Assembly: GCA_900766735.1 (NCBI GenBank)
Contig: CAAFWO010000034.1
Coordinates: forward strand, 1 to 54,549
Source: Clostridia bacterium
Lineage (GTDB): Bacteria > Bacillota > Clostridia > CAKSNL01 > HGM11501
Length of the DNA: 54,549 nt
Direction: 5' to 3'
Within the stretch, counting starts at the first letter, position 1, and the number at the start of each line of letters is the position of its first letter. The notes under the pieces are model-generated. The model did no database searches, was not told where the DNA came from, and saw only the letters and a list, made by a program, of their open reading frames with translations. Positions 40,550 to 50,252 of this stretch are shown one piece after another. The position numbers and the translations under genes were made by a program.

Positions 40550-42958
40550 ATGTACGATTTTAAGCGTATCGATAAAAAGTGGCAGAAATACTGGGAGGAC
40601 AACAAGACCTTTGAGGCAAAGACGGGCGAGAACAAGAAAAAGAGCTTTCTTTTGATAGAGTTTCCCTACCCCTCCGGCCAGGGTCTTCATGTCGGCCATC
40701 CGCGTTCATACACCGCGCTTGACTCCGTTGCGAGAAAAAGAAGACTCGAGGGCGAGAACGTTCTTTTCGCTATCGGATGGGACGCGTTCGGCCTTCCGGC
40801 GGAGAACTACGCGATCAAAAATCACGTTCATCCGGAGATCATCACCGCTAAAAACATCGCAAACTTCAAGCGCCAGTTAAAGTCGATCGGCTTTTCGTTC
40901 GACTGGTCGCGCGAGATAAACACCACCGATCCCGACTATTACAAGTGGACGCAGTGGATATTCTTAAAAATGTTTGAAAAAGGGCTTGCCTATAAAAAGG
41001 AAATGCCCATAAACTGGTGCACGAGCTGTAAGTGCGGCCTTGCGAACGAAGAGGTCGTCGGCGGCAAGTGCGAGCGTTGCGGAGGCGAGGTCATCCAGAA
41101 ACAGCAGAGCCAGTGGATGCTCAAGATCACCGCATATGCGCAGAGGCTGCTTGACGACTTAAAGGATCTTGACTATGCCGACAGAATCAAGGCTCAGCAG
41201 ATCAACTGGATCGGCCGCTCCGAGGGTGCGGAGGTCAACTTTGAGATCAACGAGACCGGCGAGACCTTAACGGTCTACACCACGAGGCCGGACACGCTCT
41301 ACGGCGCTACATATATGGTCGTTTCTCCGGAGCACCCCATGATCGATAAATATAAGGACAAGATCAAAAATATCGACGAAGTTTTAGCATACCGCGCCGA
41401 GTCCGCCAAGAAGTCGGACTTTGAGCGCACGGAGCTTGCGAAGGACAAGACGGGCGTCGCATTATCGGGCATCACCGCGAAAAACCCCTTGACCGGGCGC
41501 GACATTCCTGTCTGGACGAGCGACTATGTTTTGATGAGCTACGGCACGGGCGCCATCATGGCCGTTCCCGCGCACGACGAGCGCGATTTTGACTTTGCGA
41601 AAAAGTTTGACCTGCCGATAATCGAAGTTATCAAGGGCGGGAAAGACATCACCAAGGAAGCATATACCGACGCTGAAAACGGCATTATGATAAATTCGGA
41701 CGACCTTGACGGCCTTTCCTGCAAGGAGGCGCAGAAAAAGGTCATCGACTATCTTGAAGCAAACGGCCTCGGCAAGAGAAAGGTCAACTTCAAGCTCCGC
41801 GACTGGGTATTCTCGCGCCAGAGATATTGGGGCGAGCCGATCCCGATCGTTCACTGTGAAAAGTGCGGATATGTTCCGCTCCCCGAGTCCGAGCTTCCCT
41901 TAAGGCTTCCCGAGATCGAGAAGTTTGAGCCCGGCCAGAACGGCGAATCGCCCTTAAACAACTGCACCGAGTGGGTGAATACCACCTGCCCGCACTGCGG
42001 CGGCAAGGCAAAAAGAGAGACCGACACCATGCCCCAGTGGGCCGGCTCGTCGTGGTATTTCTTAAGATATACCGACCCCAAAAATTCAAAGGCGTTAGCC
42101 TCAAAAGAAGCGCTTGACTACTGGATGCCCGTCGACTGGTATAACGGCGGAATGGAGCACACGACGCTTCACCTTCTCTATTCAAGATTCTGGTATAAAT
42201 TCTTATATGACTTAGGCGTTGTGCCGACAAAAGAGCCTTACATGCGCCGAACCTCGCACGGTATGATCCTGGGCGAGAACGGCGAGAAAATGTCAAAATC
42301 ACGCGGCAACGTCGTTAATCCCGACGAGATGGTCGACACCTACGGAGCGGACGCTTTCAGAACCTATGAGCTTTTCATCGGCGCGTTTGACCAGTCGACC
42401 CCGTGGTCGACCCAGGGTCTTTCGGGCTGTAACAAGTTCCTTGACAGAGTATATAACTTAAAGGATATGGTGACCGATTCTGACGGCTATTCGCCCGAGC
42501 TTGAGTCGCTCATGCACAAGACAATAAAAAAGGTCGGCGACGACATCGAGAAGATCAAGTTCAACACCGCTGTCGCAGCGCTCATGAGCTTAGTCAACGA
42601 GTTTTACAAAAAGGGCTCCGTTACACGCGGAGAGTATAAGACCCTTTTGATCTTATTAAATCCCTTCGCTCCGCACATCACGGAGGAGCTTTTCGAAATG
42701 ATGAGCTTCGGCGGCACGCTTTCGGCAAGCACGTGGCCGACCTATGACGAGGCAAAGACCATTGATCAGACCGTTGAGATGGCTGTCATGATCGGCGGCA
42801 GAGTGCGCGCAAAAATCATGGTTCCGGCCGATATGGCAGAGGAAGACATCAAGAACACCGCGCTTTCTGACGAGACGGTAAGATCCGCTCTTTCGGGCAA
42901 GAATGTGACGAAGATCATCGTAGTTCCGAAAAAGCTCGTCAACATCGTGGCGAAATAA
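40550..42958 (+). CDS. leuS: Leucyl-tRNA synthetase
   Basis: An 802-aa class I synthetase with H47-V-G-H50 (HIGH), zinc-type cysteines near 155-175 (CTSCKCG, CERCGG), the CP1 editing domain (TTRPDTLYGATYMVVSPEHP; AVPAHDERDFDFA), K580-M-S-K-S584 and a C-terminal anticodon domain. No T-box precedes it; the 24-bp spacer indicates co-transcription with rsfS. Confidence 0.97.
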   Translation: MYDFKRIDKKWQKYWEDNKTFEAKTGENKKKSFLLIEFPYPSGQGLHVGHPRSYTALDSVARKRRLEGENVLFAIGWDAFGLPAENYAIKNHVHPEIITAKNIANFKRQLKSIGFSFDWSREINTTDPDYYKWTQWIFLKMFEKGLAYKKEMPINWCTSCKCGLANEEVVGGKCERCGGEVIQKQQSQWMLKITAYAQRLLDDLKDLDYADRIKAQQINWIGRSEGAEVNFEINETGETLTVYTTRPDTLYGATYMVVSPEHPMIDKYKDKIKNIDEVLAYRAESAKKSDFERTELAKDKTGVALSGITAKNPLTGRDIPVWTSDYVLMSYGTGAIMAVPAHDERDFDFAKKFDLPIIEVIKGGKDITKEAYTDAENGIMINSDDLDGLSCKEAQKKVIDYLEANGLGKRKVNFKLRDWVFSRQRYWGEPIPIVHCEKCGYVPLPESELPLRLPEIEKFEPGQNGESPLNNCTEWVNTTCPHCGGKAKRETDTMPQWAGSSWYFLRYTDPKNSKALASKEALDYWMPVDWYNGGMEHTTLHLLYSRFWYKFLYDLGVVPTKEPYMRRTSHGMILGENGEKMSKSRGNVVNPDEMVDTYGADAFRTYELFIGAFDQSTPWSTQGLSGCNKFLDRVYNLKDMVTDSDGYSPELESLMHKTIKKVGDDIEKIKFNTAVAALMSLVNEFYKKGSVTRGEYKTLLILLNPFAPHITEELFEMMSFGGTLSASTWPTYDEAKTIDQTVEMAVMIGGRVRAKIMVPADMAEEDIKNTALSDETVRSALSGKNVTKIIVVPKKLVNIVAK

Positions 42959-42990
42959 TAATGCAAAACTATGAAAAGGAGGCGGCTTAA

Positions 42991-44229
42991 TTGAAGACGA
43001 ATTACGACAGTCTAAAGGAGCATAACGAGTCGCTCGCGAACTATCTCATCGCGGCGGACGCGCTGGTAAAGACCTTCCCCGAAAAAGCCGCCGTTCTTTA
43101 CGGCAGGGCAATGAATTCGTTTCTGGCTGTCATCTGCTCGGACAACGACATTGCCTTTGACCGCGCGAACGATTTAACGCCGATCAATATGATCGGCACG
43201 GCGTATTCGGGCGGCGTCATCAGCAAATACGAAAAGGGCGTTTTAGACGATATACGTTACAGCGCTTTCACGGCGGAAAACCCATCCCTCTCCGGAAAGA
43301 GGATCGACTCAAAAACCCTTATCGAAAAAGTCGTGAGCTTTTTCGGAATGGTGATGCGCTACTATCATTTAGAGTCGGAGACGTATTCCGAGGACATTTT
43401 GCCGATCGGGCAGTATTCTGTAATCTCACAGCTCGGGAACTTTGAGCTTGACACGGCATATGACAGGGTATATCTGGCTTCCTATGATTCGGAGAGCAAG
43501 AACGAGGGCTTTGCCATCATCGCGCAATATGCGCGCGACCGGTCCGACTTTGCGAACGAGGTGTTCTCCCGTCTCGAATCGGGCACGCTTAAGCTTAAAT
43601 ACAGTGCGAAAAGCCTGGTTCACCCCCAGATCATCGACCATCAGAAGGGCAACAATCTGATATTCTTAAAAAGCGTCATCCCCAAGGGGTTCTTGAAGTT
43701 CTCGTTTGACGACTTTCTTCCGCTCCTTGCCGAACAGCGCATAAAATTCATCGTGAATCTTGCCGGCGCGCTTTATAAAATTCATTCGTCCGGCCTTTCG
43801 CTTTCCGGCTTCTCTCCGGAGGACATATGGATCTCATATAACAGCTTAAAATGCGTCATCTCGGGTATGGAGTCAAGAATCGGCTGCCCCATGGGCACGG
43901 AGACAAGCAAAAACGCAGACGTTAAAAACTTCGCGGCGCTCACCGCGGCGCTCTTCCCGGAGTATGACAAGATACCGGTTGCCGGGCTCACCATAAAGCA
44001 CGCGCTTATGGGGAGCGGCAAGGTCTCGATGGAAAAGGTATATTTCACGCTCAAAAAAGAGGCGTTAAAAAGAAGCTATGACGCAAAACCGCTTTCGGAG
44101 CTTTTGACAGGCGATGTGAGAGATACATACCGCACGCTTTCAGAGTCCGTCCTCCCCCCGACCGCCCAGGCCGGCGCGGCCGCGGTAGACGAGGACTTTT
44201 CCGAAATGTATTCAAAGGTTTTCGGCTGA
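42991..44229 (+). CDS. Hypothetical protein with a pseudokinase-like domain (412 aa)
   Basis: The N-terminal ~120 residues are helical (LANYLIAADALVKTFPEKAAVLYGRAMNSFLAVIC). From ~145 the layout resembles a protein kinase: a degenerate N-lobe (YSVISQLGNFELDTAYDRVYLASYD), then IVNLAGALYKIHSSGLSLSGFSPEDIWISYNSL in place of the catalytic loop, with no HRD, Asn or DFG. It is therefore at best a pseudokinase. Translation starts at TTG 42991, 8 nt after AAAAGGAGG. It follows leuS by 32 bp. Fold assignment is tentative. Confidence 0.65.
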   Translation: MKTNYDSLKEHNESLANYLIAADALVKTFPEKAAVLYGRAMNSFLAVICSDNDIAFDRANDLTPINMIGTAYSGGVISKYEKGVLDDIRYSAFTAENPSLSGKRIDSKTLIEKVVSFFGMVMRYYHLESETYSEDILPIGQYSVISQLGNFELDTAYDRVYLASYDSESKNEGFAIIAQYARDRSDFANEVFSRLESGTLKLKYSAKSLVHPQIIDHQKGNNLIFLKSVIPKGFLKFSFDDFLPLLAEQRIKFIVNLAGALYKIHSSGLSLSGFSPEDIWISYNSLKCVISGMESRIGCPMGTETSKNADVKNFAALTAALFPEYDKIPVAGLTIKHALMGSGKVSMEKVYFTLKKEALKRSYDAKPLSELLTGDVRDTYRTLSESVLPPTAQAGAAAVDEDFSEMYSKVFG

Positions 44230-44245
44230 TAAGTAAGGAGGAGCT

Positions 44246-44731
44246 ATGAGGCGCGACAAGCACAATTACTATCTTGATATTGCCGGCACGGTTTTGGAGC
44301 GTGGCACATGCCTTCGCCGAAACTACGGCTCTATCATCGTTAAAAACGACGAAATCATTTCCACCGGATACACGGGCGCACCCCGAGGAAGGGTGAACTG
44401 CTTAGACCTGGGCACCTGCCGCCGTGTGACCTTAAACGTTCCGCGCGGCGAGCGCTATGAAATGTGCAGGAGCGTTCATTCTGAGGCGAACGCCATCATC
44501 AGCGCTTCGCGGCGCGATATGATCGGCGCGACGCTCTATCTTGTCGGTATGGACTCCGAGACCGGGCTTTTGGTTAGCGACGCGTGCAGCTGTGCGATGT
44601 GCAAGCGAATGATAATAAATTCCGGCATCGAAAAGGTCGTCATCAGAAACACGCCGGATAAATACACGGTCATCAATGTGTCGGACTGGGTCGATAACGA
44701 CGACTCGTTAGGCGACAAAACAGGTTATTAA
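44246..44731 (+). CDS. dCMP deaminase (ComEB-like)
   Basis: A zinc deaminase of 161 aa: VHSEANAII (H-x-E, catalytic Glu) and DACSCAMCKRMIINSGI (PCxxC variant with SCAMC), plus GTCLRRNYGSIIVKND at the start. It converts dCMP to dUMP for thymidylate synthesis. In Gram-positives the gene is called comEB in competence loci; no competence genes are near here. GGAGGAG precedes the ATG. Confidence 0.9.
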   Translation: MRRDKHNYYLDIAGTVLERGTCLRRNYGSIIVKNDEIISTGYTGAPRGRVNCLDLGTCRRVTLNVPRGERYEMCRSVHSEANAIISASRRDMIGATLYLVGMDSETGLLVSDACSCAMCKRMIINSGIEKVVIRNTPDKYTVINVSDWVDNDDSLGDKTGY

Positions 44732-44768
44732 AAGTCGCCGCCCCGAATATAATTTACGGGGTGATAAT

Positions 44769-45101
44769 ATGACTTTGGGAAAAAACGTTTCCTTCCGCCG
44801 CGCGGTTCTTTTATCAAACGGTCTTGAGCCCGGCTTTATCGACGAGGTTATGCTCGCCTTTTCGTCATACGGGGCGGCGGTGAATCTCTTTCATGAGGCC
44901 GGAAGCTCACTTGCCGCTTTAAGGGCATATCAGATAATCACGGCCGAGTCAAAGATCGCGGCGCTTAAATACCGCTCGGAAAATTCCGGGCCGGCGCGAG
45001 GTATTACATGTTACACGAAGCTATCAGAAAAAATCTTATCAAAACTGCCGAGTCGGGCGACATTTTTTCGGCGCTTATTTTGTCCGGTCCGGAAGGAATA
45101 G
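44769..45101 (+). CDS. Small hypothetical protein overlapping holB
   Basis: A 110-aa frame starting at ATG 44769 behind GGGGTG. The first ~80 residues (SFRRAVLLSNGLEPGFIDEVMLAFSSYGAAVNLFHEAG) look like real coding sequence by codon use and fill an otherwise empty 277-bp gap. The last ~30 residues overlap holB by 94 bp in another frame and look like shadow sequence, which suggests a frameshift or an over-long frame. No family recognised. Confidence 0.4.
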   Translation: MTLGKNVSFRRAVLLSNGLEPGFIDEVMLAFSSYGAAVNLFHEAGSSLAALRAYQIITAESKIAALKYRSENSGPARGITCYTKLSEKILSKLPSRATFFRRLFCPVRKE

Positions 45102-45976
45102 GCAAAAGGACTATTGCAAGGGAATTTGCCGCGGCCATTCACTGCGAGGCCGAATCGGGAAGGCCCTGCGGAGTGTGCCCTTCATGCGTCAAGCATAAGA
45201 CAGGCAACCACCCGGATTATTTCGAGCTCACGCCCGAGCCGGGAAAGAAAAACATCTCCGTTTCGGCGGTGCGCTCCGCCTGCGAGAACCTTTTTATCAA
45301 GCCGCTTATTTCGGACAGAAAAATTCTTTTCATTCCGGAGGCGGATCTTTGCGAAGCGCCGGCGCAAAACGCAATGCTAAAGTGCTTCGAGGAGCCGCCG
45401 CCTTACGCCGTCATCATCTTGGCGGTGCGAGACTTGTCGGCTCTGCTTGACACGATAAAGTCGCGCGCGGCGATCATTCCCATAAATCCGGAACCGGAGG
45501 AGAGCATCCGCTTATTCGTTAAAGAAAACTATCCCGACAGCGCGAAAAATGCGGATTTTATCGCCGCTTTCTCGTGCGGCATCGTTAAAAAAGCGGTGCT
45601 TTTATCGGAAAACGCCGAGCTTTCGGAAAAAAGAGCTCACCTTTTATCGCTTTTATCTTCGTTTTCAAAGAGCCGGCTTGCCGCGATCAGGGCGGCGGAC
45701 TTTTTGAGTGAAAACCAGGACGGCGAGGAGTTTTTATATGAGCTCACCTCATCTTATTTCCGCGACGCGGCGGTATTAAAATGCGGAGGGAAAAAGCTCA
45801 TCAATTCGGATTTTTCATCACAGATACGCGCATTTAGCTCGTCTCACACAAAAAAACAGCTTGTGAGCGCGCTTTCACTTTTGGCCTATGCCAAAAACGA
45901 TAAATCAAAAAACGCCAATTACGGTCTTTTTACAGAGGACCTTTTACTAAGGCTTTGGGAGGTACTTCATGATTAA
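45008..45976 (+). CDS. holB: DNA polymerase III, delta' subunit
   Basis: A 322-aa clamp-loader subunit: Walker A-like SGPEGIGKRTIAREFA, zinc module CEAESGRPCGVCPSC, and the FEEPPPYAVIILAV region preceding the SRC-like box (KSRAAIIP). The SRC Cys is Ala here (TIKSRAAI), as in some Firmicute homologues. It loads the beta clamp at the fork. Overlaps ricT by 8 bp, the usual pair. Confidence 0.93.
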   Translation: MLHEAIRKNLIKTAESGDIFSALILSGPEGIGKRTIAREFAAAIHCEAESGRPCGVCPSCVKHKTGNHPDYFELTPEPGKKNISVSAVRSACENLFIKPLISDRKILFIPEADLCEAPAQNAMLKCFEEPPPYAVIILAVRDLSALLDTIKSRAAIIPINPEPEESIRLFVKENYPDSAKNADFIAAFSCGIVKKAVLLSENAELSEKRAHLLSLLSSFSKSRLAAIRAADFLSENQDGEEFLYELTSSYFRDAAVLKCGGKKLINSDFSSQIRAFSSSHTKKQLVSALSLLAYAKNDKSKNANYGLFTEDLLLRLWEVLHD

Positions 45977-46838
45977 CGTTATCGGCTTGAGATTCAAGCC
46001 TGTCGGAAAAATATATTTCTTTGACCCGTGCGGCGAGGAGTTTAACGAGGGCGACGCGGCAGTCGTTGAAACTGCGCGCGGTGTCGAGTGCGGCTTCGTA
46101 GCTCAGAAAAACCACGACGTTTTGCCCGAGCAAGTCGTCGAGCCGTTAAAAAAGGTCATCCGCAAGGCGAACGCGGACGACTTAAATAGGCTCCAGACAA
46201 ACGAGCGCCGCGAGAAGGAGGCATTTAAGGTCTGCTCGCAGAAAATTGTCGAGCGCGGGCTTGAGATGCGCCTTGTCGACGTCGAGTGCGCGTTTGACGG
46301 GAGCAACCTTTTGTTCTACTTCACGGCGGACGGAAGGATCGACTTTCGCGAGCTCGTTAAGGATCTTGCCGGAATTTTCAGGACAAGAATAGAGCTTCGC
46401 CAGATCGGCGTGCGCGACGAGGCGAAAATGATCGGCGGCCTCGGCATCTGCGGAAGAACGCTCTGCTGTCACGGATATTTGGATTCGTTCGTTCCCGTTT
46501 CCATCAAAATGGCAAAGGAGCAGGGGCTTTCATTAAACCCCACGAAGATCTCCGGCAGCTGCGGAAGGCTGATGTGCTGTCTTAAATATGAGCAGGAGGC
46601 CTATGAGGAATTAAACAAGCTCTGCCCGAAGACCGGCGCGCTTGTTGAAACTGCGAACGGCGAAAAGGGCACTGTCGAGTCCGTTGCGCTTTTGAGGAAG
46701 ACCGCGAGCGTCAAGTTCGAGCGCGGCAACACATCCGAGCTTCGCGAAATTCCGGTTGAAGAGCTTAAGATTTTAAGAAACGGCAAGGCGCGCCGCGACA
46801 AGGAGTCCGGCGAGGACGAGCTTAAAAATTTAGAATAA
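45969..46838 (+). CDS. ricT: RicT / PSP1-domain regulatory protein
   Basis: A 289-aa PSP1 protein: IGLRFKPVGKIYFFDPC at the start, cysteine motifs GGLGICGRTLCCHGYL and SCGRLMCCLKYE that carry [4Fe-4S] clusters in the Ric complex, and a C-terminal basic tail. In B. subtilis RicT with RicA and RicF supports RNase Y-dependent mRNA maturation. Conserved order with holB. Confidence 0.92.
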   Translation: MINVIGLRFKPVGKIYFFDPCGEEFNEGDAAVVETARGVECGFVAQKNHDVLPEQVVEPLKKVIRKANADDLNRLQTNERREKEAFKVCSQKIVERGLEMRLVDVECAFDGSNLLFYFTADGRIDFRELVKDLAGIFRTRIELRQIGVRDEAKMIGGLGICGRTLCCHGYLDSFVPVSIKMAKEQGLSLNPTKISGSCGRLMCCLKYEQEAYEELNKLCPKTGALVETANGEKGTVESVALLRKTASVKFERGNTSELREIPVEELKILRNGKARRDKESGEDELKNLE

Positions 46839-46847
46839 AACAGGCAC

Positions 46848-46880
46848 AAAAAAGCCGCTGCTGATGCAACGGCTTTTTAT
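46848..46880. terminator. Bidirectional terminator between ricT and the acyl-CoA synthetase
   Basis: AAAAAGCCG (46849-46857) pairs with CGGCTTTTT (46870-46878), 12-nt loop, with A and T runs outside. Confidence 0.85.
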
Positions 46881-48544
46881 TATTTTGCGTTCTTTTCGCT
46901 TTCCTGCCTTATCTGGGCGCGCTTGATCTTTCCGCCGAGAGTTTTCGGAAGCTCGGAAACGAACTCCACGATTCGGGGATATTTATACGGCGCAGTCGCG
47001 TGCTTAACGTGATCCTGAAGCTCGCGCACCAGCTCGTCCGACGGGAGGTATCCCTTTGTCAAAACGACCGTCGCCTTAACGACCTGCCCTCTTATCGGAT
47101 CGGGTGCGGCGGTGATCGCGCACTCCAAGACTGCCGGATGCTCGATTAATGCACTCTCGACCTCGAACGGGCCGATACGGTATCCCGAGCACTTTATAAC
47201 GTCGTCGTGCCTTCCGACAAACCAGTAATAACCGTTATTGTCGCGCCACGCAACATCCTTTAGGTTATAGTCGCCGCCGGCCATTGCCTTCTCGGTCTCC
47301 TCGGGGTTTTTGTAGTACCCGACGAAAAGGCCGACGGGCGGATTATTTTTAACGTCCTTGATGACGATCTCGCCCTCTTCACCGTTTTCGCAGTCCTCAC
47401 CGTCGGAATTTATAAGGTGAATGTCATATATCGGCGAGGGCTTGCCCATTGCGCCGGGAATGGGGCTGAACCACGGAAAGTCCGCCAGAAGCACGCTTCC
47501 CTCGGACTGGCCGAAGCCCGTGTGTATCTTTCCGCCGGTGAGCTTTTCCCAGCGGTTGAACACCTCGGGGTTCAACGGTTCGCCGGCCGTGCACCAGTGC
47601 TTGATGGACGAAAGGTCGTATGACGCGACGTCCTCCTGAAGCATAAAGCGGTACATCGTCGGCGGAGCGCAAAATGTCGTGAGCCTGTACTTTTCCATAA
47701 CGGACAAAAGGTTTTTCGGCACGAATTTTTTCATATCATAGCAAAATACCGTCGCCCCGCATATCCACTGTCCGTATATCTTGCCCCAGCCGAATTTCGC
47801 CCAGCCGGAGTCCGACACGCTCATGTGAAGCTTGTTTTCTTCGACGCACTGCCAGTATTTCGCGGTCACGATGTGGCCTAACGGGTGCAGATAGTTGTGC
47901 ATTACCATTTTGGGCATTCCGGTCGTTCCGGAGGTGAAATATATCTGCATAATGTCCGTTCCGCCGGCAGAGCCGGGAGTTTTTAAGAAAACGTCGGAGC
48001 ACTTTTCGACCTCTGAGTTAAAATCGACCCACCCGTCGCGGCGGACGTTATCTACCAAGGCATAAAGCTTCACGCCCGGCATATCGGGCTTTGACTCCTC
48101 GACCTGGCTTATAACATATTCGTCGTCAACGCAGACTATCGCCGAAACGCCGGCGGCGTTCGCGCGGTATGTAATATCCTTCTTGGTGAGCTGGAGCGTG
48201 CCCGGAATGAAGGTGACTCCGAGCTTCATCAGCCCGACTGCGGCGACCCAGTACTCCCAGCGGCGGCGAAGTATCAGCATCGCGACATCGCCCTTTTTAA
48301 GGCCCTTTTCGCTGAAAAAGTTTGCCGCCTTGGCGGATAGCCTTTTCATGTCGGCAAAGGTGAAGCATTTTTCGTTGCCGTCGTCATCGCACCACAAAAG
48401 CGCGCGGTTGTCCCCTTTTTCCTCTGCCCATCCGTCCACAATATCGAACCCGAAGTTAAAATCGCCGGGCGTTTTTACCTTGTAATTTTCTTTAAAGTCC
48501 TCATAGGACGAAAAATCAATTCTGTCTAAATATTTTGAAAGCAT
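46880..48544 (-). CDS. AMP-forming acyl-CoA synthetase (acetyl-CoA synthetase-like)
   Basis: A 554-aa ANL-superfamily ligase: AMP-binding loop YFTSGTTGMPKMV, TGFGQSEG, GVTFIPGTLQLTKKD, VGRHDDVIKCSGYRIGPFEVES hinge/A8 and the catalytic Lys region LGGKIKRAQIR near the C-terminus. It activates a carboxylate with ATP and CoA; the medium-chain or aryl specificity cannot be read from sequence. It lies 10 bp after the XRE-cupin regulator on the same strand, an arrangement suggesting that the regulator senses the substrate. Confidence 0.9.
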   Translation of the reverse strand: MLSKYLDRIDFSSYEDFKENYKVKTPGDFNFGFDIVDGWAEEKGDNRALLWCDDDGNEKCFTFADMKRLSAKAANFFSEKGLKKGDVAMLILRRRWEYWVAAVGLMKLGVTFIPGTLQLTKKDITYRANAAGVSAIVCVDDEYVISQVEESKPDMPGVKLYALVDNVRRDGWVDFNSEVEKCSDVFLKTPGSAGGTDIMQIYFTSGTTGMPKMVMHNYLHPLGHIVTAKYWQCVEENKLHMSVSDSGWAKFGWGKIYGQWICGATVFCYDMKKFVPKNLLSVMEKYRLTTFCAPPTMYRFMLQEDVASYDLSSIKHWCTAGEPLNPEVFNRWEKLTGGKIHTGFGQSEGSVLLADFPWFSPIPGAMGKPSPIYDIHLINSDGEDCENGEEGEIVIKDVKNNPPVGLFVGYYKNPEETEKAMAGGDYNLKDVAWRDNNGYYWFVGRHDDVIKCSGYRIGPFEVESALIEHPAVLECAITAAPDPIRGQVVKATVVLTKGYLPSDELVRELQDHVKHATAPYKYPRIVEFVSELPKTLGGKIKRAQIRQESEKNAK

Positions 48545-48554
48545 TTTTATCCTC

Positions 48555-49106
48555 CTACTCGGCGATAACCGTTAAAAATCTCGCCTTTTTGTCGCCGTGG
48601 CAACGCTGTCCGTGCATATAGTTCGGGTCAAAATATATCGAGTCGCCCTCATTTAAGATAATTGACTTATTGTCGAACACGACCTCGACCGACCCCTCCA
48701 AGACCATATTAAACTCCTGGCCGCGATGGCAGACAAGCTCGGCCGGATCGTCCGACGGGTCGAGCGTTACCAAAAGCGGCTGCATAATTTTCTTGCTGTA
48801 GCGGAAAGCCAGATCCTCGAACCGGTAGCCGGGATAGCGCTTGATGTCCTCTCCCTCGCCGCGGCGCACGATCTGATAATTATCAAGTCTCGCGCTCTTG
48901 CCGGTGATGATTTCCGCAAAGTCCACACCGAACTTATTCGCGACGGCATAGACCGCGCTTATCGGAATATCGTCGCCCACCTCTTCATAACGGCGGTAGG
49001 TCTCTTTATCAAATCCAAGCTCCGAGCAAAGCTCCTCAAGCGAATAGCCGCACGCTTCGCGAAGACCCTTTAATCTTTCGGCAATTTCGTTGATTTCGTT
49101 CACCAT
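48555..49106 (-). CDS. XRE-family regulator with cupin domain
   Basis: 183 aa: XRE HTH (~5-65; LKGLREACGYSLEELCSELGFDKETYRRYEEVGDDIP) and a C-terminal cupin (~110-180; CHRGQEFNMVLEGSVEVVF, LNEGDSIYFDPNYMHG). Cupin-type regulators bind small ligands. GGAGGA precedes the ATG. First gene of a two-gene unit with the acyl-CoA synthetase. Confidence 0.92.
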   Translation of the reverse strand: MVNEINEIAERLKGLREACGYSLEELCSELGFDKETYRRYEEVGDDIPISAVYAVANKFGVDFAEIITGKSARLDNYQIVRRGEGEDIKRYPGYRFEDLAFRYSKKIMQPLLVTLDPSDDPAELVCHRGQEFNMVLEGSVEVVFDNKSIILNEGDSIYFDPNYMHGQRCHGDKKARFLTVIAE

Positions 49107-49124
49107 AAAAAATCCTCCCTATAA

Positions 49125-49985
49125 TCAATCGTCGTTATTTTCTTTTATCATATATTTTTTAACAACCGAAAAGCTGTTCATATCAAGTATCAGGCACGGG
49201 AATGAGAACACGGCCATAAGTAAAAGGAACATAAGGACCGGCCACCGGTTGGCAAGCTCCAAAATTACAAGCGTCATAACGACGGCCAAAACAAGGCAGC
49301 CGGCGTTTTGAAATATCTTCACCGCGGTGAGCATGAACGCGTTCTTATACGCGGCCTTTAATTTTAACCCAAAGGTTACCAGGATCATATATATATAAGG
49401 ATGCATCAAAATGTAAATAATAAATATAAAAAGCGCTATGTAAGAAGCGATGAGCCCCCAAAATGTGCCCGCGCCGCCGTAGGACGCGATGTCCAAGCAA
49501 ATGATGAAGGTGAACAAAACGTCGATAAGAAAAATGACTGTTCCCTTGCCCAAATTTTTCTTGGTGTTTTCCAAAAAGTCGCTCCACAAAAAAGCGTGTT
49601 CCTCGCGCGAGTAGTTACGGAGCACGAAAGAGAGCCCCGCTCTCGGTGCGCCGGAGCCCAAAAGCGCCGTTATCAAAAATCCGAATCCGACGGAAAGGAC
49701 GATGTGCACAGCCGCCTTTAATTCAAGTATCTGAATGTCGGTCATCCCTTCCGCGGCAAGAGCACCTCCCACCGCGTCGCCGGCATTTCCCAAAAAGAGC
49801 AGGCCGATCAGCGTGTAAATAGCTATCGCCGGAAGTGAAAAGAGAAAATACAAAAGGTTTAATACCACCATATCCCAAAATTTTCTGCCGGAAACGATGA
49901 AGTATCTTATCGGGCCGGGCTTTTGCGGTTCGTTTTCGGGCACTCCCGCGCCCGGAGTTTCATAATCAGGTGAAAAAAAAGACAT
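49125..49985 (-). CDS. DUF624 (YesL-like) membrane protein
   Basis: A 286-aa protein with about six membrane helices and the YesL pattern (FWDMVVLNLLYFLFSLPAI near the start, then RNYSREEHAFLWSDFLENTKKNL on the cytoplasmic loop). YesL genes often accompany carbohydrate ABC transporters, but none is near. ATG 49985 has AAGGAGG; the longer frame to 50129 runs through the promoter region. Confidence 0.87.
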   Translation of the reverse strand: MSFFSPDYETPGAGVPENEPQKPGPIRYFIVSGRKFWDMVVLNLLYFLFSLPAIAIYTLIGLLFLGNAGDAVGGALAAEGMTDIQILELKAAVHIVLSVGFGFLITALLGSGAPRAGLSFVLRNYSREEHAFLWSDFLENTKKNLGKGTVIFLIDVLFTFIICLDIASYGGAGTFWGLIASYIALFIFIIYILMHPYIYMILVTFGLKLKAAYKNAFMLTAVKIFQNAGCLVLAVVMTLVILELANRWPVLMFLLLMAVFSFPCLILDMNSFSVVKKYMIKENNDD

Positions 49986-50252
49986 AATTATCCTCCTTAT
50001 CTTATTAGTATAACAATTTTTTTGAAAAAAAGCAAGCTTCGGGGGCAAAAATTTACTGAATATTATCAATTTTGCTCCGAAATCTGTCTTTTTACCGGCA
50101 TATTGTCCAAATAACGTTAAATATATCACAATATAGTCTATTATTTATAACAAACTTTAAAAATGGTACTTGAAAAATACGAAAATTTGTTGTATTGTTG
50201 TATTATAGAATAATGCAGAATTGACTATATTATAACCAAGAGGTGTTTTTAA

